A stretch of DNA of 64,000 bases from positions 124,001-188,000 of the forward strand of contig NZ_NIWW01000004.1 of NCBI RefSeq assembly GCF_002201535.1. Direction: 5' to 3'. This document shows, piece after piece, positions 9,962-19,425 of this stretch. Source of the DNA: Lacimicrobium sp. SS2-24 (GTDB lineage Bacteria > Pseudomonadota > Gammaproteobacteria > Enterobacterales > Alteromonadaceae). How positions within the stretch are numbered: position 1 is the stretch's first letter; each line of letters opens with the position of its first letter. The translations under genes were made by a program, and so were the position numbers. A model generated the notes under the pieces. That model saw only the letters and a list, made by a program, of their open reading frames with translations, ran no database searches and was not told where the DNA came from.

Positions 9962-11359
9962 GTGCGCTTGCTCAAACCCTATCTCCACATCACTATCGCG
10001 CTGCTGCTGGGTCTATGCCTGCTATCCTGCCAGCCACAGCGCCAGCCTAATGTGCTGGAGCAAGTTGCCGAGTCCGGCGTGCTTAAAGTCGGCACCCAGT
10101 ATGGACTGACCACCTATTATACCGGACCTAACGGACCTGAGGGCTTCGAATACGAACTGGTCAAAGGTTTTGCGGACTATCTGGGCGTACGCCTGGAAGT
10201 GTATCCCTTTTTTAATTTAAACCAGGCTTTTACACAGGTACAAAAGCAACAGGTACAGCTGCTTGCCGCCGGACTGTCCGTGACACCACAACGGGCGGAG
10301 GCGTTTAAATTCGGTCCGCCGTATCAGTACGTGAGTCAGAAGTTGATTTTTAAGCAAGGGGCAGAGCGGCCCCGTGGTCCTGAAGATCTCACCGGCGAGA
10401 TGATTGTGGTGGCGGGGAGCAATCACACTGATACGCTCAGGCGCCTGCAGCAGCAATTTCCGCAACTTAGCTGGCAGGCCACGAATGAAATGGATAACGA
10501 AGAGCTGATGGAAGCCGTATTGCGCGAAGAATATGACTACACCATTGCCGACTCTAATATTCTTGCCATCATGCGCCGCCGTCATCCGGAACTGTCCATT
10601 GGCTTTACCCTTCAGGAGCCACAGCGGGTTGCCTGGGCCATGAGCAAAAATCAGGACGACTCGCTGCTGGCCGCGATGCTGGACTACTTCAGTACACTTT
10701 ACGAAGACGGTCGACTGGCCGCTCTGGAAGACAAGTATTTTGGTCATGTCAGGCAGTTTAATTATGTGGATACCCGGTTGTTTATCCAGGCTGCTGAGCA
10801 GACCTTGCCCACATATCAGCCGCTGTTTATGCAATATGCCGACAGTATTGACTGGCGCTTGCTGGCCGCCATGAGCTACCAGGAAAGCCATTGGAATCCA
10901 CGGGCTCGCTCCCCTACCGGTGTGAGAGGGTTGATGATGCTGACCTTACCCACAGCCAAGGATTTAGGGGTTACATCCCGCCTCGACCCGAAACAAAGTA
11001 TTGAAGGCGGTGCCAGATATCTACAGGGTTTAGTTGAGCGGATCCCGGAGCGCATCGAATACCCTGATCGCCTGTGGTTTGCTCTGGCAGCCTACAATGT
11101 TGGCATGGGTCATCTTGAAGACGCCCGAATCCTCACCGAACGACAGGGTGGCAATCCTGACATCTGGGTCGATGTGAAATCCAGATTGCCTTTGCTGCGC
11201 CAGAAACGTTTTTATAAGACCACACGCTATGGCTATGCCAGAGGTGATGAAGCGGTAACGTATGTGGCTAATATCAGGCGATATTACGACACCCTGGTAT
11301 GGCTGGACGAACAGCAGCGTTTAGGGGAGCAGCCCACGGGGGAAACTATCGGCCACTGA
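9962..11359 (+). CDS. mltF: membrane-bound lytic murein transglycosylase MltF
   Basis: 465 aa outer-membrane lipoprotein that cleaves peptidoglycan glycan strands to 1,6-anhydroMurNAc ends. It starts at a GTG (MRLLKPYLHI...) with a lipobox LLSC near residue 23. An N-terminal periplasmic solute-binding-like domain (about residues 40-265, VLKVGTQYGLTTYYTGPNGPEGFEYELVKG in outline) is followed by an SLT domain (about 290-430). The catalytic Glu is about residue 308 in MSYQESHWNP, and the SLT signatures ARSPTGVRGLMML and AAYNVGMGH are present. The arrangement with purL and tadA is the classical gammaproteobacterial one. Confidence 0.96.
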   Translation: MRLLKPYLHITIALLLGLCLLSCQPQRQPNVLEQVAESGVLKVGTQYGLTTYYTGPNGPEGFEYELVKGFADYLGVRLEVYPFFNLNQAFTQVQKQQVQLLAAGLSVTPQRAEAFKFGPPYQYVSQKLIFKQGAERPRGPEDLTGEMIVVAGSNHTDTLRRLQQQFPQLSWQATNEMDNEELMEAVLREEYDYTIADSNILAIMRRRHPELSIGFTLQEPQRVAWAMSKNQDDSLLAAMLDYFSTLYEDGRLAALEDKYFGHVRQFNYVDTRLFIQAAEQTLPTYQPLFMQYADSIDWRLLAAMSYQESHWNPRARSPTGVRGLMMLTLPTAKDLGVTSRLDPKQSIEGGARYLQGLVERIPERIEYPDRLWFALAAYNVGMGHLEDARILTERQGGNPDIWVDVKSRLPLLRQKRFYKTTRYGYARGDEAVTYVANIRRYYDTLVWLDEQQRLGEQPTGETIGH

Positions 11360-11404
11360 CGATGTCAGAGGATATATCCATTAAAACAACAACAGGAGAC
11401 AACA

Positions 11405-11560
11405 TTGCGTAGACGACATCAACTCAGGGTTTCCGCCCCCCTTCGCTGTCACAGCCGTCGCCGGCTGGTTATGAAGAAGCTGCACCGGAAAATCCAACTC
11501 AGACGTCAGCAGTTCCAGGCCAGCGACATGGCACCAGGAGATATCGCGCAGGCCAGCTAG
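11405..11560 (+). CDS. small arginine-rich ORF (51 aa, TTG start)
   Basis: AGGAG at 11394-11398 lies 6 nt before a TTG that opens 51 codons: LRRRHQLRVSAPLRCHSRRR..., then a second basic stretch KKLHRKIQLRRQQFQ, ending in SDMAPGDIAQAS. It is very rich in Arg, Gln and His, with no membrane segment. It lies between mltF and the convergent tadA. I do not recognise a family. The ribosome-site spacing supports translation, but the TTG start and composition make it uncertain. Confidence 0.35.
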   Translation: MRRRHQLRVSAPLRCHSRRRLVMKKLHRKIQLRRQQFQASDMAPGDIAQAS

Positions 11561-11658
11561 AGACTCTTTCCCCAGGCTATAAAAGGGTTATATTCCACTC
11601 TTCCGATAGCGTTATCCCGCCGGGAGGAGCTGCCATCAGCACGCATCCGCAACGTAAT

Positions 11659-12213
<555 letters not shown>

Positions 12214-12320
12214 TTATCGGGCGTAATTTTGTAACACAATGAAAATAATGACTTTTTCCATTGGCCTGCAGTTTGCTTTACAGGTTAGGATAACAGCATT
12301 ACGAAAAAGGAAACATTGCT

Positions 12321-12533
12321 ATGAATATTACTGCCATCGCCATTGTCGCCATTTGTTGCTGGGCGCTTGTTGAACTGGTTAATTCGCGTAACAAAAAAGC
12401 CCCAAAATCACAAGAGTTAGACGCGTTAAAACAAGAAGTGTCAGGCCTGAAGGACAGAGTCCAGACCCTTGAAAAAATCGTCATTGATGAAAACTACGAT
12501 CTGAAAAAGCAATTTGATGATCTAAAAGACTAA
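12321..12533 (+). CDS. PspB-like small membrane coiled-coil protein
   Basis: 70 aa: one N-terminal membrane span (MNITAIAIVAICCWALVELV), then a charged coiled coil with regular heptads (LDALKQEVSGLKDRVQTLE). The C-terminal RVQTLEKIVIDEN resembles the RIQALESIL-D/E stretch of phage shock protein B, and the overall plan (span plus cytoplasmic coiled coil, about 70 aa) is the same. A good Shine-Dalgarno (AAAAGGAAAC) precedes the ATG. There is no pspA or pspC next to it, so membership of a stress operon is not supported. Call it PspB-like rather than PspB. Confidence 0.7.
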   Translation: MNITAIAIVAICCWALVELVNSRNKKAPKSQELDALKQEVSGLKDRVQTLEKIVIDENYDLKKQFDDLKD

Positions 12534-12714
12534 GCGCCATCTCACATCAAAACGCCTCCTTATCACCTGATGCTCAGTCAGCCCGTTGCAGTTTCAGGTG
12601 GTGCGGGCAAAAAAGTGGCGACCACCTCAGTTTTGCGTATAGTAAACGGCTATTAAAAATAACCAGCCGTCAGCTGGTGTTGGTCACCCCGAATCATGAT
12701 GTGTTGAATGACAA
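12534..12714. other. leader region of the nSTAND regulator
   Basis: Two inverted repeats are visible: AGGTGGT ... ACCACCT (about 12594-12629) and ACCAGC-CGTCA-GCTGGT (about 12662-12678), the second about 40 bp before the GTG start. They could be structured leader or regulator sites. No T-run follows either, so they are not typical terminators. Confidence 0.35.
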
Positions 12715-15700
12715 GTGGAAAGTAGTCAGTTTTACTTAGGAGACTGGCAGGTATCTCCAGCCAGCAACAGCCTCAGACTGGGTAAAACCCTCAGTGTGGT
12801 TGAACCCAAAGCCATGGATGTCCTGCTACTGTTGTGCCAGCAGGCCGGTGAGGTTGTCAGTGCCGATACGCTGGTAGAACAATGCTGGGGGGCCGTGGCG
12901 GTCGGTGATAACCCCGTACACAAAGCGATCACGCAGCTGCGCAAAGCATTGGGTGACCGGGCCACCCAACCCATCTATATCGAGACCATCCGCAAACGGG
13001 GTTATCGGATCATTGCCGATGTGGTTTTTCCCCGTGATGACCAGGCCAGAGCAGAAAAAAGCCAGTGGCAGGGGGGCTCCCCTTTTCTGGGTTTGAATGC
13101 CTTTAGCGATAAAGATGCGGGCATTTTCTTTGGCCGACAATCCCAGATAGAAGAGCTGCTTCAGCGGCTCAATAGCCAGGTGAGGCGCAATCATGGCTTC
13201 TTACTGTTGCTCGGAGCCAGTGGCTCAGGAAAGTCCTCGCTCATTCATGCCGGTCTCATACCGCGCCTGACCGCCGCAACCGGTGTCGATGGCCTGGGTG
13301 TGGTGAGTGTAACCAGCACAGACTTTGCCGATGTGAGTGCCATGGATATATGGCAAAGTATCGCCAGCGCGTTACTGGACTGGGAGATTGACGCGCAACC
13401 GGTGTTTTGTGGTTTCAGCGCCCAAAGCCTTGCACTGGTACTACAGACTGACATTGAGCAGGTGTGTAACCTTTGCCAGCAAGCCATCAAAGCGCATCCG
13501 CAGTATCGCACTGCCCGGCTGATGCTGGTCCTGGATCGTCTCGAAGTCCTGCTGGACTCACCGCAGTTCAGTGATGAAGACCGTCAGGGGATGACACAGC
13601 TGATCGATGCATTGGCGCGATGCCAGGCTGTCATCGTCGTAACAGCGTGCCGCAATGATTTTTACCCTCTTCTTGCTAATTATCCTGCGCTGATGCGCGG
13701 TAAAGATCATGGTAGCCATTTCGATCTGGCTCCTCCATCCCCCCATGAACTGAGCCAGATGATTCGACTTCCCGCCATCGCGGCTCAGCTGACGTGGGGC
13801 AAGGATACGGATACCGGTATGCCTCTTGATGAGGTCCTGGTGCTGGAAGCAGCCTCACAGCCCGATGCGCTGCCCTTGCTTCAGTACACGCTGCAAGAAT
13901 TATATGAACAGCGCAATGAAAATCAGCTTCAGGCCAGTGTATACCGTGAGTTAGGTGGGATTGAAGGCGCCATTGGTCACAAGGCTGAGGAAATATTTAA
14001 AGGCATGTCAGCCAACAATCAGCAGGCATTTTCTGAGGTAATGGCGCTGTTAGTTACCCTCAGTCATGATGCCAGCAATCTCACCAGTCGCACTGCACGC
14101 TGGCAAGAGCTGAACACCCCGGCACAACGGGCCTTTGTACAAACCATGGTCGACAACCGCTTGTTTGTGTCCCACTTACAGGATCAACAGGCCTGTTTTC
14201 GTCTTGCTCATGAAGCGCTCCTGCGCCGTTGGTCAAGGGTCTCAGACTGGATTAGTCAGCACAAAGACAGCCTTGCCATCCGAAGCCAGTTACATCAGCA
14301 GGCACAGAGCTGGCTGGCAGAAAATCGCAGTTCTGCCTATTTACTGGCAGACGGTAAACCGCTGCAGGAAGCCCAACGCCTGCTCCATAATCGCAGTTTC
14401 ACATTGCTTGACCATGAGCAGGCACTGATTCGCGCTTCGCAGACAAAAGTCAGAAACCGTCGCTGGTTAAAGCGTGGAACCGTGACACTCTTAGCTCTGC
14501 TCACCTGTATTTCAGTTTTTATGACCTTACAAAGTCAGCATGCCCAGCATCTGGCCGAACAAAAACGTCAGGAAGCAGAGGGACTGCTCGGCTTTATGGT
14601 AGGAGAATTTGCCGACAAATTGCGCAGTGTCAAGCGCATGGATCTGTTGGATGGGATCAGTGGTAAAGCCGTCGAATACTTCAGTGCCAGTGATGAGCAG
14701 ACAGATATTGCGCCGTGGTGGCTGCTTTTTGACTTGCAACCCAGCAATGAGGCCCGCTTTCAGCGCGCCCTAACACTTCAGGCTCTGGCCGAAGTGGCTT
14801 ATTCACGAGGTAATAATGAAGAGGCCAGACAGAGTTTCACCGCCGCTGAGCGTCAATTGGTTAGGTTGCTGGACACCGACGTCGAACAAAGTGAACTGCT
14901 GACCATGCTTGGGGCGAATGCATTCTGGCGTGCGCAACTTGATTATGACGCCGGTCACTATGAACGGGCCAAACCCATTCTGGAAGCCTATCTACACTAC
15001 AGTCAGCGCCTGTTAGCCATACAGCCACAAGACAGTCAGGCGCAACTTGAGCTTTCCTATGCGCACAACAGCCTTGGATCTCTGGCGGTAAAACAGCAGC
15101 GCTATCAGCAGGCACTCACCTCATTCCGCCATTCTCTGGCACTGAAAATTGAGCTGGCAGAGGCCGATAGCAAGAATGTTGCGCTACTGGCTGATATCGC
15201 CGACACCTATTCGTGGCTGGCTTCTGTTGCCCGGCATCTGGGTGACGCGAACGCGGCACTGAAGTATTTTACGCTTGGCAAGGAACGTCTTCAGCAGGCC
15301 CTTGATGTGCAACCAGACAATGCCTATACCCTGGAGAGCATGGCACTGGTGCTATGGCAACATGCCAACTTGCGTGAATTAACCGGTGATATCAGACAGG
15401 CTACGGCGCTTGCCAGCAATGCCCTGCACTATCTGGATAAACTGACAAACCAGGATCCGCAAAACGCCGTATGGCAGGATGACAAGCGTAAGGTTCAGCT
15501 GCTGTTGATACGTCTTAGCACCCTTATTGAAGAGACAGACACTGGCTATGCACCCAATGAAACAGACGCGCTGCTGACGCGCATCTTTACTGAAAACACG
15601 TTGACTGACTCTGACTACCTGACACTGGCCTTTATCTATCATCAGCAAAACCGGACCGAAGCCAAGCAGAAGGCGTTATACAAAAGCCGAGATTGGCTGG

Positions 15701-15984
15701 ACACACTGAATCCAGACAGTTCCATCAGTGCCGCTATTTTCCATGCACAGTATCAGCTATTACAAGCCTTCCCGGTGCCGGGCAATCCCGATCAGTCTGC
15801 GCCGAATCAGCACTGTGAAAACGCGCGAGAGCTGCTGTTGCCCCATGCCCGCATCAGCAAAGATGCGCAACTTATTCAGTTGTTGATGGCGACCCGGCAA
15901 TGTAGTGAAGAACAGCCACTTGCTGACCGGCAAGATCATACACTGAGCCCCGAGGGCATTTCAGCGTCGCCGTATTTCCACTAA
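12715..15984 (+). CDS. CadC-like winged-helix / nSTAND NTPase / TPR membrane regulator
   Basis: 1089 aa. Residues about 5-103 form an OmpR/CadC-type winged-helix DNA-binding domain (VVEPKAMDVLLLLCQQAG, then HKAITQLRKALGD, ending in ETIRKRGYRI). Residues about 123-460 form a STAND-class NTPase starting FLGLNAFSDKDAGIFFGR with Walker A GASGSGKSS (about 167-175) and LMLVLDRLEVLLD as the Walker B region. Then a helical region with AHEALLRRW. One membrane span lies at about 583-606 (VTLLALLTCISVFMTLQ). The C-terminal half carries TPR-like repeats and would be periplasmic. So a sensor with TPRs outside and an NTPase plus DNA-binding domain inside is likely. It starts at a GTG. The small gene at 16017 follows 32 bp later, probably co-transcribed. 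Target genes are unknown. Confidence 0.85.
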   Translation: MESSQFYLGDWQVSPASNSLRLGKTLSVVEPKAMDVLLLLCQQAGEVVSADTLVEQCWGAVAVGDNPVHKAITQLRKALGDRATQPIYIETIRKRGYRIIADVVFPRDDQARAEKSQWQGGSPFLGLNAFSDKDAGIFFGRQSQIEELLQRLNSQVRRNHGFLLLLGASGSGKSSLIHAGLIPRLTAATGVDGLGVVSVTSTDFADVSAMDIWQSIASALLDWEIDAQPVFCGFSAQSLALVLQTDIEQVCNLCQQAIKAHPQYRTARLMLVLDRLEVLLDSPQFSDEDRQGMTQLIDALARCQAVIVVTACRNDFYPLLANYPALMRGKDHGSHFDLAPPSPHELSQMIRLPAIAAQLTWGKDTDTGMPLDEVLVLEAASQPDALPLLQYTLQELYEQRNENQLQASVYRELGGIEGAIGHKAEEIFKGMSANNQQAFSEVMALLVTLSHDASNLTSRTARWQELNTPAQRAFVQTMVDNRLFVSHLQDQQACFRLAHEALLRRWSRVSDWISQHKDSLAIRSQLHQQAQSWLAENRSSAYLLADGKPLQEAQRLLHNRSFTLLDHEQALIRASQTKVRNRRWLKRGTVTLLALLTCISVFMTLQSQHAQHLAEQKRQEAEGLLGFMVGEFADKLRSVKRMDLLDGISGKAVEYFSASDEQTDIAPWWLLFDLQPSNEARFQRALTLQALAEVAYSRGNNEEARQSFTAAERQLVRLLDTDVEQSELLTMLGANAFWRAQLDYDAGHYERAKPILEAYLHYSQRLLAIQPQDSQAQLELSYAHNSLGSLAVKQQRYQQALTSFRHSLALKIELAEADSKNVALLADIADTYSWLASVARHLGDANAALKYFTLGKERLQQALDVQPDNAYTLESMALVLWQHANLRELTGDIRQATALASNALHYLDKLTNQDPQNAVWQDDKRKVQLLLIRLSTLIEETDTGYAPNETDALLTRIFTENTLTDSDYLTLAFIYHQQNRTEAKQKALYKSRDWLDTLNPDSSISAAIFHAQYQLLQAFPVPGNPDQSAPNQHCENARELLLPHARISKDAQLIQLLMATRQCSEEQPLADRQDHTLSPEGISASPYFH

Positions 15985-16016
15985 CCCGTACACAATACAA
16001 CTAAAAGGAAAAACCA

Positions 16017-16388
16017 ATGACAACGACCTCACCCATTCAGTTTAAAGTCAGTGTTGACATCACCACGACACCACCGCTTTTCACCATCTATGACCAGCAA
16101 GGCCATGCCACGGATGCACCGGTGGATGTTACCCAGCTGAACACCCCGGTGACCTATACCCTGCAAGATAATCAGGACAACCTAAACTTTGTCACACCAG
16201 AGATTACCGGCGATAAGTACGGCAATCTCGACCCCACGATTTCTAGTGATGGGCAAACGCTCACGCTGATGGACAGTGATAACGATAATGAAACGCTGTG
16301 CGTCAGACTCGTGGTCGTGCAAGGCGACACACATGCCCCCCGCTATGTCAGCCAGGATCCACAAATTCGTAATCGCCCACCTGCATGA
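16017..16388 (+). CDS. small beta-rich protein downstream of the nSTAND regulator (possibly DP-EP family)
   Basis: 123 aa, no signal peptide or membrane span. The strand-rich sequence (FKVSVDITTTPPLFTIYD, TPVTYTLQDNQDNLNFVTP, TLCVRLVVVQG) suggests an immunoglobulin-like or jelly-roll domain. It ends in SQDPQIRNRPPA. I recall families of this size with a terminal DPxIRNRP, annotated as DP-EP proteins, that occur beside such regulators, but I could not verify this. AAAGGAAA is the ribosome site. A terminator follows at 16438-16469, making the regulator and this gene one unit. Function is unknown. It may be the partner or output of the STAND protein. Confidence 0.7.
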   Translation: MTTTSPIQFKVSVDITTTPPLFTIYDQQGHATDAPVDVTQLNTPVTYTLQDNQDNLNFVTPEITGDKYGNLDPTISSDGQTLTLMDSDNDNETLCVRLVVVQGDTHAPRYVSQDPQIRNRPPA

Positions 16389-16437
16389 ACACTGCGACCT
16401 GAGGGTCAGACGCACCTGTTCTGCGATTTAGAAAGCG

Positions 16438-16469
16438 CAAAAAAAAGACGCCGGCGGCGTCTTTTTATC
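16438..16469 (+). terminator. intrinsic terminator after the nSTAND unit
   Basis: AAAGACGCC-GGC-GGCGTCTTT followed by TTTAT on the plus strand and preceded by an A-run, so it could act in both directions. It ends the 12715-16388 unit. Confidence 0.9.
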
Positions 16470-16621
16470 CTTCCGCTCTCAAGAAGTCTTTGTGAGAAGT
16501 CTATTTTTATCCTTACTTTTCAGTATGTTAAATCAGAAGGTTGGCGGAAGGTTTACCTTAAATAAAATGCGTACGCTTTGCCTGAGATGACATTGAACCA
16601 TTGACAGGCTAAGGAAACATT

Positions 16622-17677
16622 ATGCGTACTCATCATAACAACAACACTGAGATCCCGGCATATTCATCAAACCACCTTAACGACATTCAGGCGTTATCAT
16701 TAAAAGCCTCCGCCCAAGTGCATCAGCTTCAGCACGCTGCACCTTCCAGCTATTCTCCCCAGCAACATGGGCTGAACACCGAGCAGGGCTCACTGGCCAC
16801 CATGATCAATTTCATGAGTGAAGGCATTGTCGTGCTAAACACCTCTGCCAGCATTGAGATGATTAATCCGGTTGCCGCCAATTTACTCGGCGAATCGCGT
16901 GCCGCTTTGCTGGGGCGTAACTTGCTCTCGCTCATGGGGGAACACTATGCAGAAGAATATCATTGCCTGTTCAATGAACTGCGCGCAGACAAGAGCATAA
17001 AACTCAACCATGGCCCCAAGGAGGTGACCTTTTACCGAAGCAATGGCAAATCCCTTGCGGCAGACCTTTCTCTTTCCAGTGTTCCGGACATTTTCGCCTT
17101 TGATGATGTTTATCTGGTGGGTGTAATTCACGACCTGACGGCCCACAAAACAGAGTTTGGCCGTTTACAACGACTTGCCCGAACCGATTATCTGACCGGT
17201 TTATCCAATCGCCATCGCTTTGCAGAGGCATTAGCCGAGAGCTGGCAGATGTGCACCCGTGATAACCTGCCCCTGAGCATGTTACTAATTGACGTAGATT
17301 ACTTTAAGCGTTTTAACGATGAACATGGTCATATTCAGGGAGATAAATGCCTGCAAAAAATCGCCAATGTCATTGACCTGTGCCTGCCAGCCCGCGACTG
17401 TGTCGCCGCACGTTATGGCGGCGAAGAGTTTGCCGTGTTATTACCGCGCTGCTCAACCCGGGTCGCCCAGTTGATTGCAATCCGGATGAACCGTCATATC
17501 GCTGAGCTGGATTTCACTGAGCTTAACTTATCTGCTGATGCCCCGGTCACGGTGAGCATTGGTGTAGCCTGTCAGCAGAACCAACGCTTTCACAACTCTG
17601 AAGCGCTGATTTGCGCGGCCGATGCCGCCCTCTATACCGCCAAGGCCGATGGGCGCAACCGCATTCATTGCAATTAA
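16622..17677 (+). CDS. PAS-GGDEF diguanylate cyclase
   Basis: 351 aa soluble protein. A disordered start is followed by a PAS domain (about residues 60-180: FMSEGIVVLNTSASIEMINPVA, ending VGVIHDLTAHK) and a GGDEF domain (about 185-350) with RTDYLTGLSNRHRF, LLIDVDYFKRFND and the active-site GGEEF at about 266-270. It should make cyclic di-GMP from two GTP. The RxxD inhibitory site expected nine residues before GGEEF is not present (ARDC), so product inhibition may be lost. It is a single gene with its own promoter region, convergent with guaA. The signal sensed by the PAS domain is unknown. Confidence 0.92.
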   Translation: MRTHHNNNTEIPAYSSNHLNDIQALSLKASAQVHQLQHAAPSSYSPQQHGLNTEQGSLATMINFMSEGIVVLNTSASIEMINPVAANLLGESRAALLGRNLLSLMGEHYAEEYHCLFNELRADKSIKLNHGPKEVTFYRSNGKSLAADLSLSSVPDIFAFDDVYLVGVIHDLTAHKTEFGRLQRLARTDYLTGLSNRHRFAEALAESWQMCTRDNLPLSMLLIDVDYFKRFNDEHGHIQGDKCLQKIANVIDLCLPARDCVAARYGGEEFAVLLPRCSTRVAQLIAIRMNRHIAELDFTELNLSADAPVTVSIGVACQQNQRFHNSEALICAADAALYTAKADGRNRIHCN

Positions 17678-17697
17678 ATACATTGCCCCAAATAAAC

Positions 17698-17730
17698 AAA
17701 AAGCCCGCAATCATACTAATGATCGCGGGC
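17698..17730 (-). terminator. intrinsic terminator of guaBA
   Basis: A 12-bp stem with one G-T type mismatch (17703-17714 with 17719-17730, loop ACTA). On the minus strand it is followed by TTTTTGTTTATT. It lies 32 bp past the guaA stop. Confidence 0.88.
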
Positions 17731-17761
17731 GTACAACTGCGTTATTGGCTGTTAACTGGGG

Positions 17762-19339
17762 TTATTCCCACTCTATGGTGGCCGGAGGCTTGCCGGAGAT
17801 GTCATAGACCACGCGAGAGATACCATTAATCTCATTGATAATGCGGTTAGACACCTTGCCCAGGAACTCATATGGCAGGTGTGCCCAGCGCGCTGTCATA
17901 AAATCGATGGTCTCTACAGCACGCAGTGATACAACCCAGTCATACTTGCGGGCGTCACCCATTACCCCTACCGAGCGCACTGGCAGGAATACGGCAAAGG
18001 CCTGACTGACCTTGTGATACAAATCGGCCTTGTGCAGCTCTTCGATAAAAATGGCATCGGCGCGACGCAGCAGATCGCAGTATTCCTTTTTGACCTCGGC
18101 CAGTACACGCACCCCTAAACCGGGTCCCGGGAATGGGTGACGATAAAGCATGTCATAAGGTAAGCCCAGCTCCAGACCGATTTTACGCACTTCATCCTTG
18201 AACAGCTCTCTCAGCGGTTCAACCAGCTTCATTTGCATATTGTCAGGTAAGCCCCCCACGTTATGGTGAGACTTAATAACATGAGCCTTGCCCGTGGCAG
18301 AACCGGCAGACTCAATCACGTCCGGGTAAATGGTGCCCTGAGCCAGCCATTTGGCATTGGTCAGTTTACCTGCTTCCTCGTCAAAAACTTCGATAAAGCT
18401 GTTGCCGATGGCTTTACGTTTCAGCTCAGGATCTTCAACCCCTGCCAACGCATCCAGAAAACGCTGCTCAGCGTCAATCTTGATAATATTGAGACCAAAG
18501 TGGTCACCAAACATATCCATCACCTGCTTGCCCTCATTGAGGCGTAGCAAGCCATTATCCACGAATACACAGGTCAGCTGTTTGCCGATGGCCTGGTGCA
18601 ATAACATCGCAGTGACCGAAGAGTCCACGCCACCGGACAGCCCCAGGATCACCTCGTCCTCTCCCACCTGCTCGCGGATCCGTTCCACGGCATCTTCAAT
18701 GATGGACGCCGGTGTCCACAGCTTTTCACAGCCACAAATATCCGACACAAAGTGTTCAAGCATTCTCAAGCCCTGGCGGGTATGGGTCACTTCAGGATGG
18801 AACTGTACGCCGTAGAACTGCTTGTCCTGATGCACCATCGCCGCGAAGGCACAGCTGTCAGTTTTAGCCAGCGTTTCAAACCCCTGGGGAATGGCACTGA
18901 CCTTGTCGCCATGACTCATCCACACATCCAGCAAGGCATTGCCGTTTTCGCCGACATGATCCTCAATGTGGCTTAAAAAGGGAGAAGGTTTCACCACCTC
19001 TACCTGAGCATAACCAAACTCGCGGATATCCGAACCCTGTACGGCGCCACCCAGTTGCGCGGCCATCGTCTGCATGCCATAGCAAATGCCCAATACCGGC
19101 ACACCGGCCTCGAAAACATAGTCAGGGGCGCGGGGAGAGTCGGGTAAGGTAACCGATTCGGGACCACCTGAGAGAATGATCCCCTGAGGATTAAATTCAC
19201 GGATTTGCGCCTCACTCACGTCCCAGGCCCACAGTTCACAATAGACGCCAATTTCGCGGATTCGACGGGCAATGAGTTGAGTATACTGAGATCCGAAATC
19301 CAGAATCAGGATACGATGGTCATGGATGTTTGTGGTCAT
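17762..19339 (-). CDS. guaA: GMP synthase (glutamine-hydrolysing)
   Basis: 525 aa from the ATG at 19339 ([20 protein letters not shown]), the same length as E. coli GuaA. The frame runs 57 bases further upstream, but an AGGAAA ribosome site precedes 19339. A class I glutaminase (about 1-200, nucleophile in [16 protein letters not shown]) is followed by an ATP-pyrophosphatase domain with LSGGVDSS and the C-terminal dimerisation domain ending PPATIEWE. It converts XMP to GMP. It is the second gene of guaBA, 86 bp after guaB, and a hairpin lies in the gap. Confidence 0.97.
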   Translation of the reverse strand: MTTNIHDHRILILDFGSQYTQLIARRIREIGVYCELWAWDVSEAQIREFNPQGIILSGGPESVTLPDSPRAPDYVFEAGVPVLGICYGMQTMAAQLGGAVQGSDIREFGYAQVEVVKPSPFLSHIEDHVGENGNALLDVWMSHGDKVSAIPQGFETLAKTDSCAFAAMVHQDKQFYGVQFHPEVTHTRQGLRMLEHFVSDICGCEKLWTPASIIEDAVERIREQVGEDEVILGLSGGVDSSVTAMLLHQAIGKQLTCVFVDNGLLRLNEGKQVMDMFGDHFGLNIIKIDAEQRFLDALAGVEDPELKRKAIGNSFIEVFDEEAGKLTNAKWLAQGTIYPDVIESAGSATGKAHVIKSHHNVGGLPDNMQMKLVEPLRELFKDEVRKIGLELGLPYDMLYRHPFPGPGLGVRVLAEVKKEYCDLLRRADAIFIEELHKADLYHKVSQAFAVFLPVRSVGVMGDARKYDWVVSLRAVETIDFMTARWAHLPYEFLGKVSNRIINEINGISRVVYDISGKPPATIEWE

Positions 19340-19388
19340 GGAGTTTCCTGGCAAAGCCGTTTTTGTTACTACGAATTGATACGAAAAG

Positions 19389-19418
19389 GCCGGCACTCAG
19401 AGGCGTGCCGGCGACTCA
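19389..19418 (-). promoter_or_regulatory. hairpin between guaB and guaA
   Basis: GCCGGCAC (19389-19396) pairs perfectly with GTGCCGGC (19405-19412). In the direction of transcription the stem is followed by CCTTTTCG, a weak U-run. It could be a partial terminator or an mRNA stability element lowering guaA relative to guaB. Confidence 0.5.
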
Positions 19419-19425
19419 ATGGGAT

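Noticed and set aside
10217-10891. 224-aa minus-strand ORF
   Set aside because: Antisense to mltF, composition of a shadow frame.
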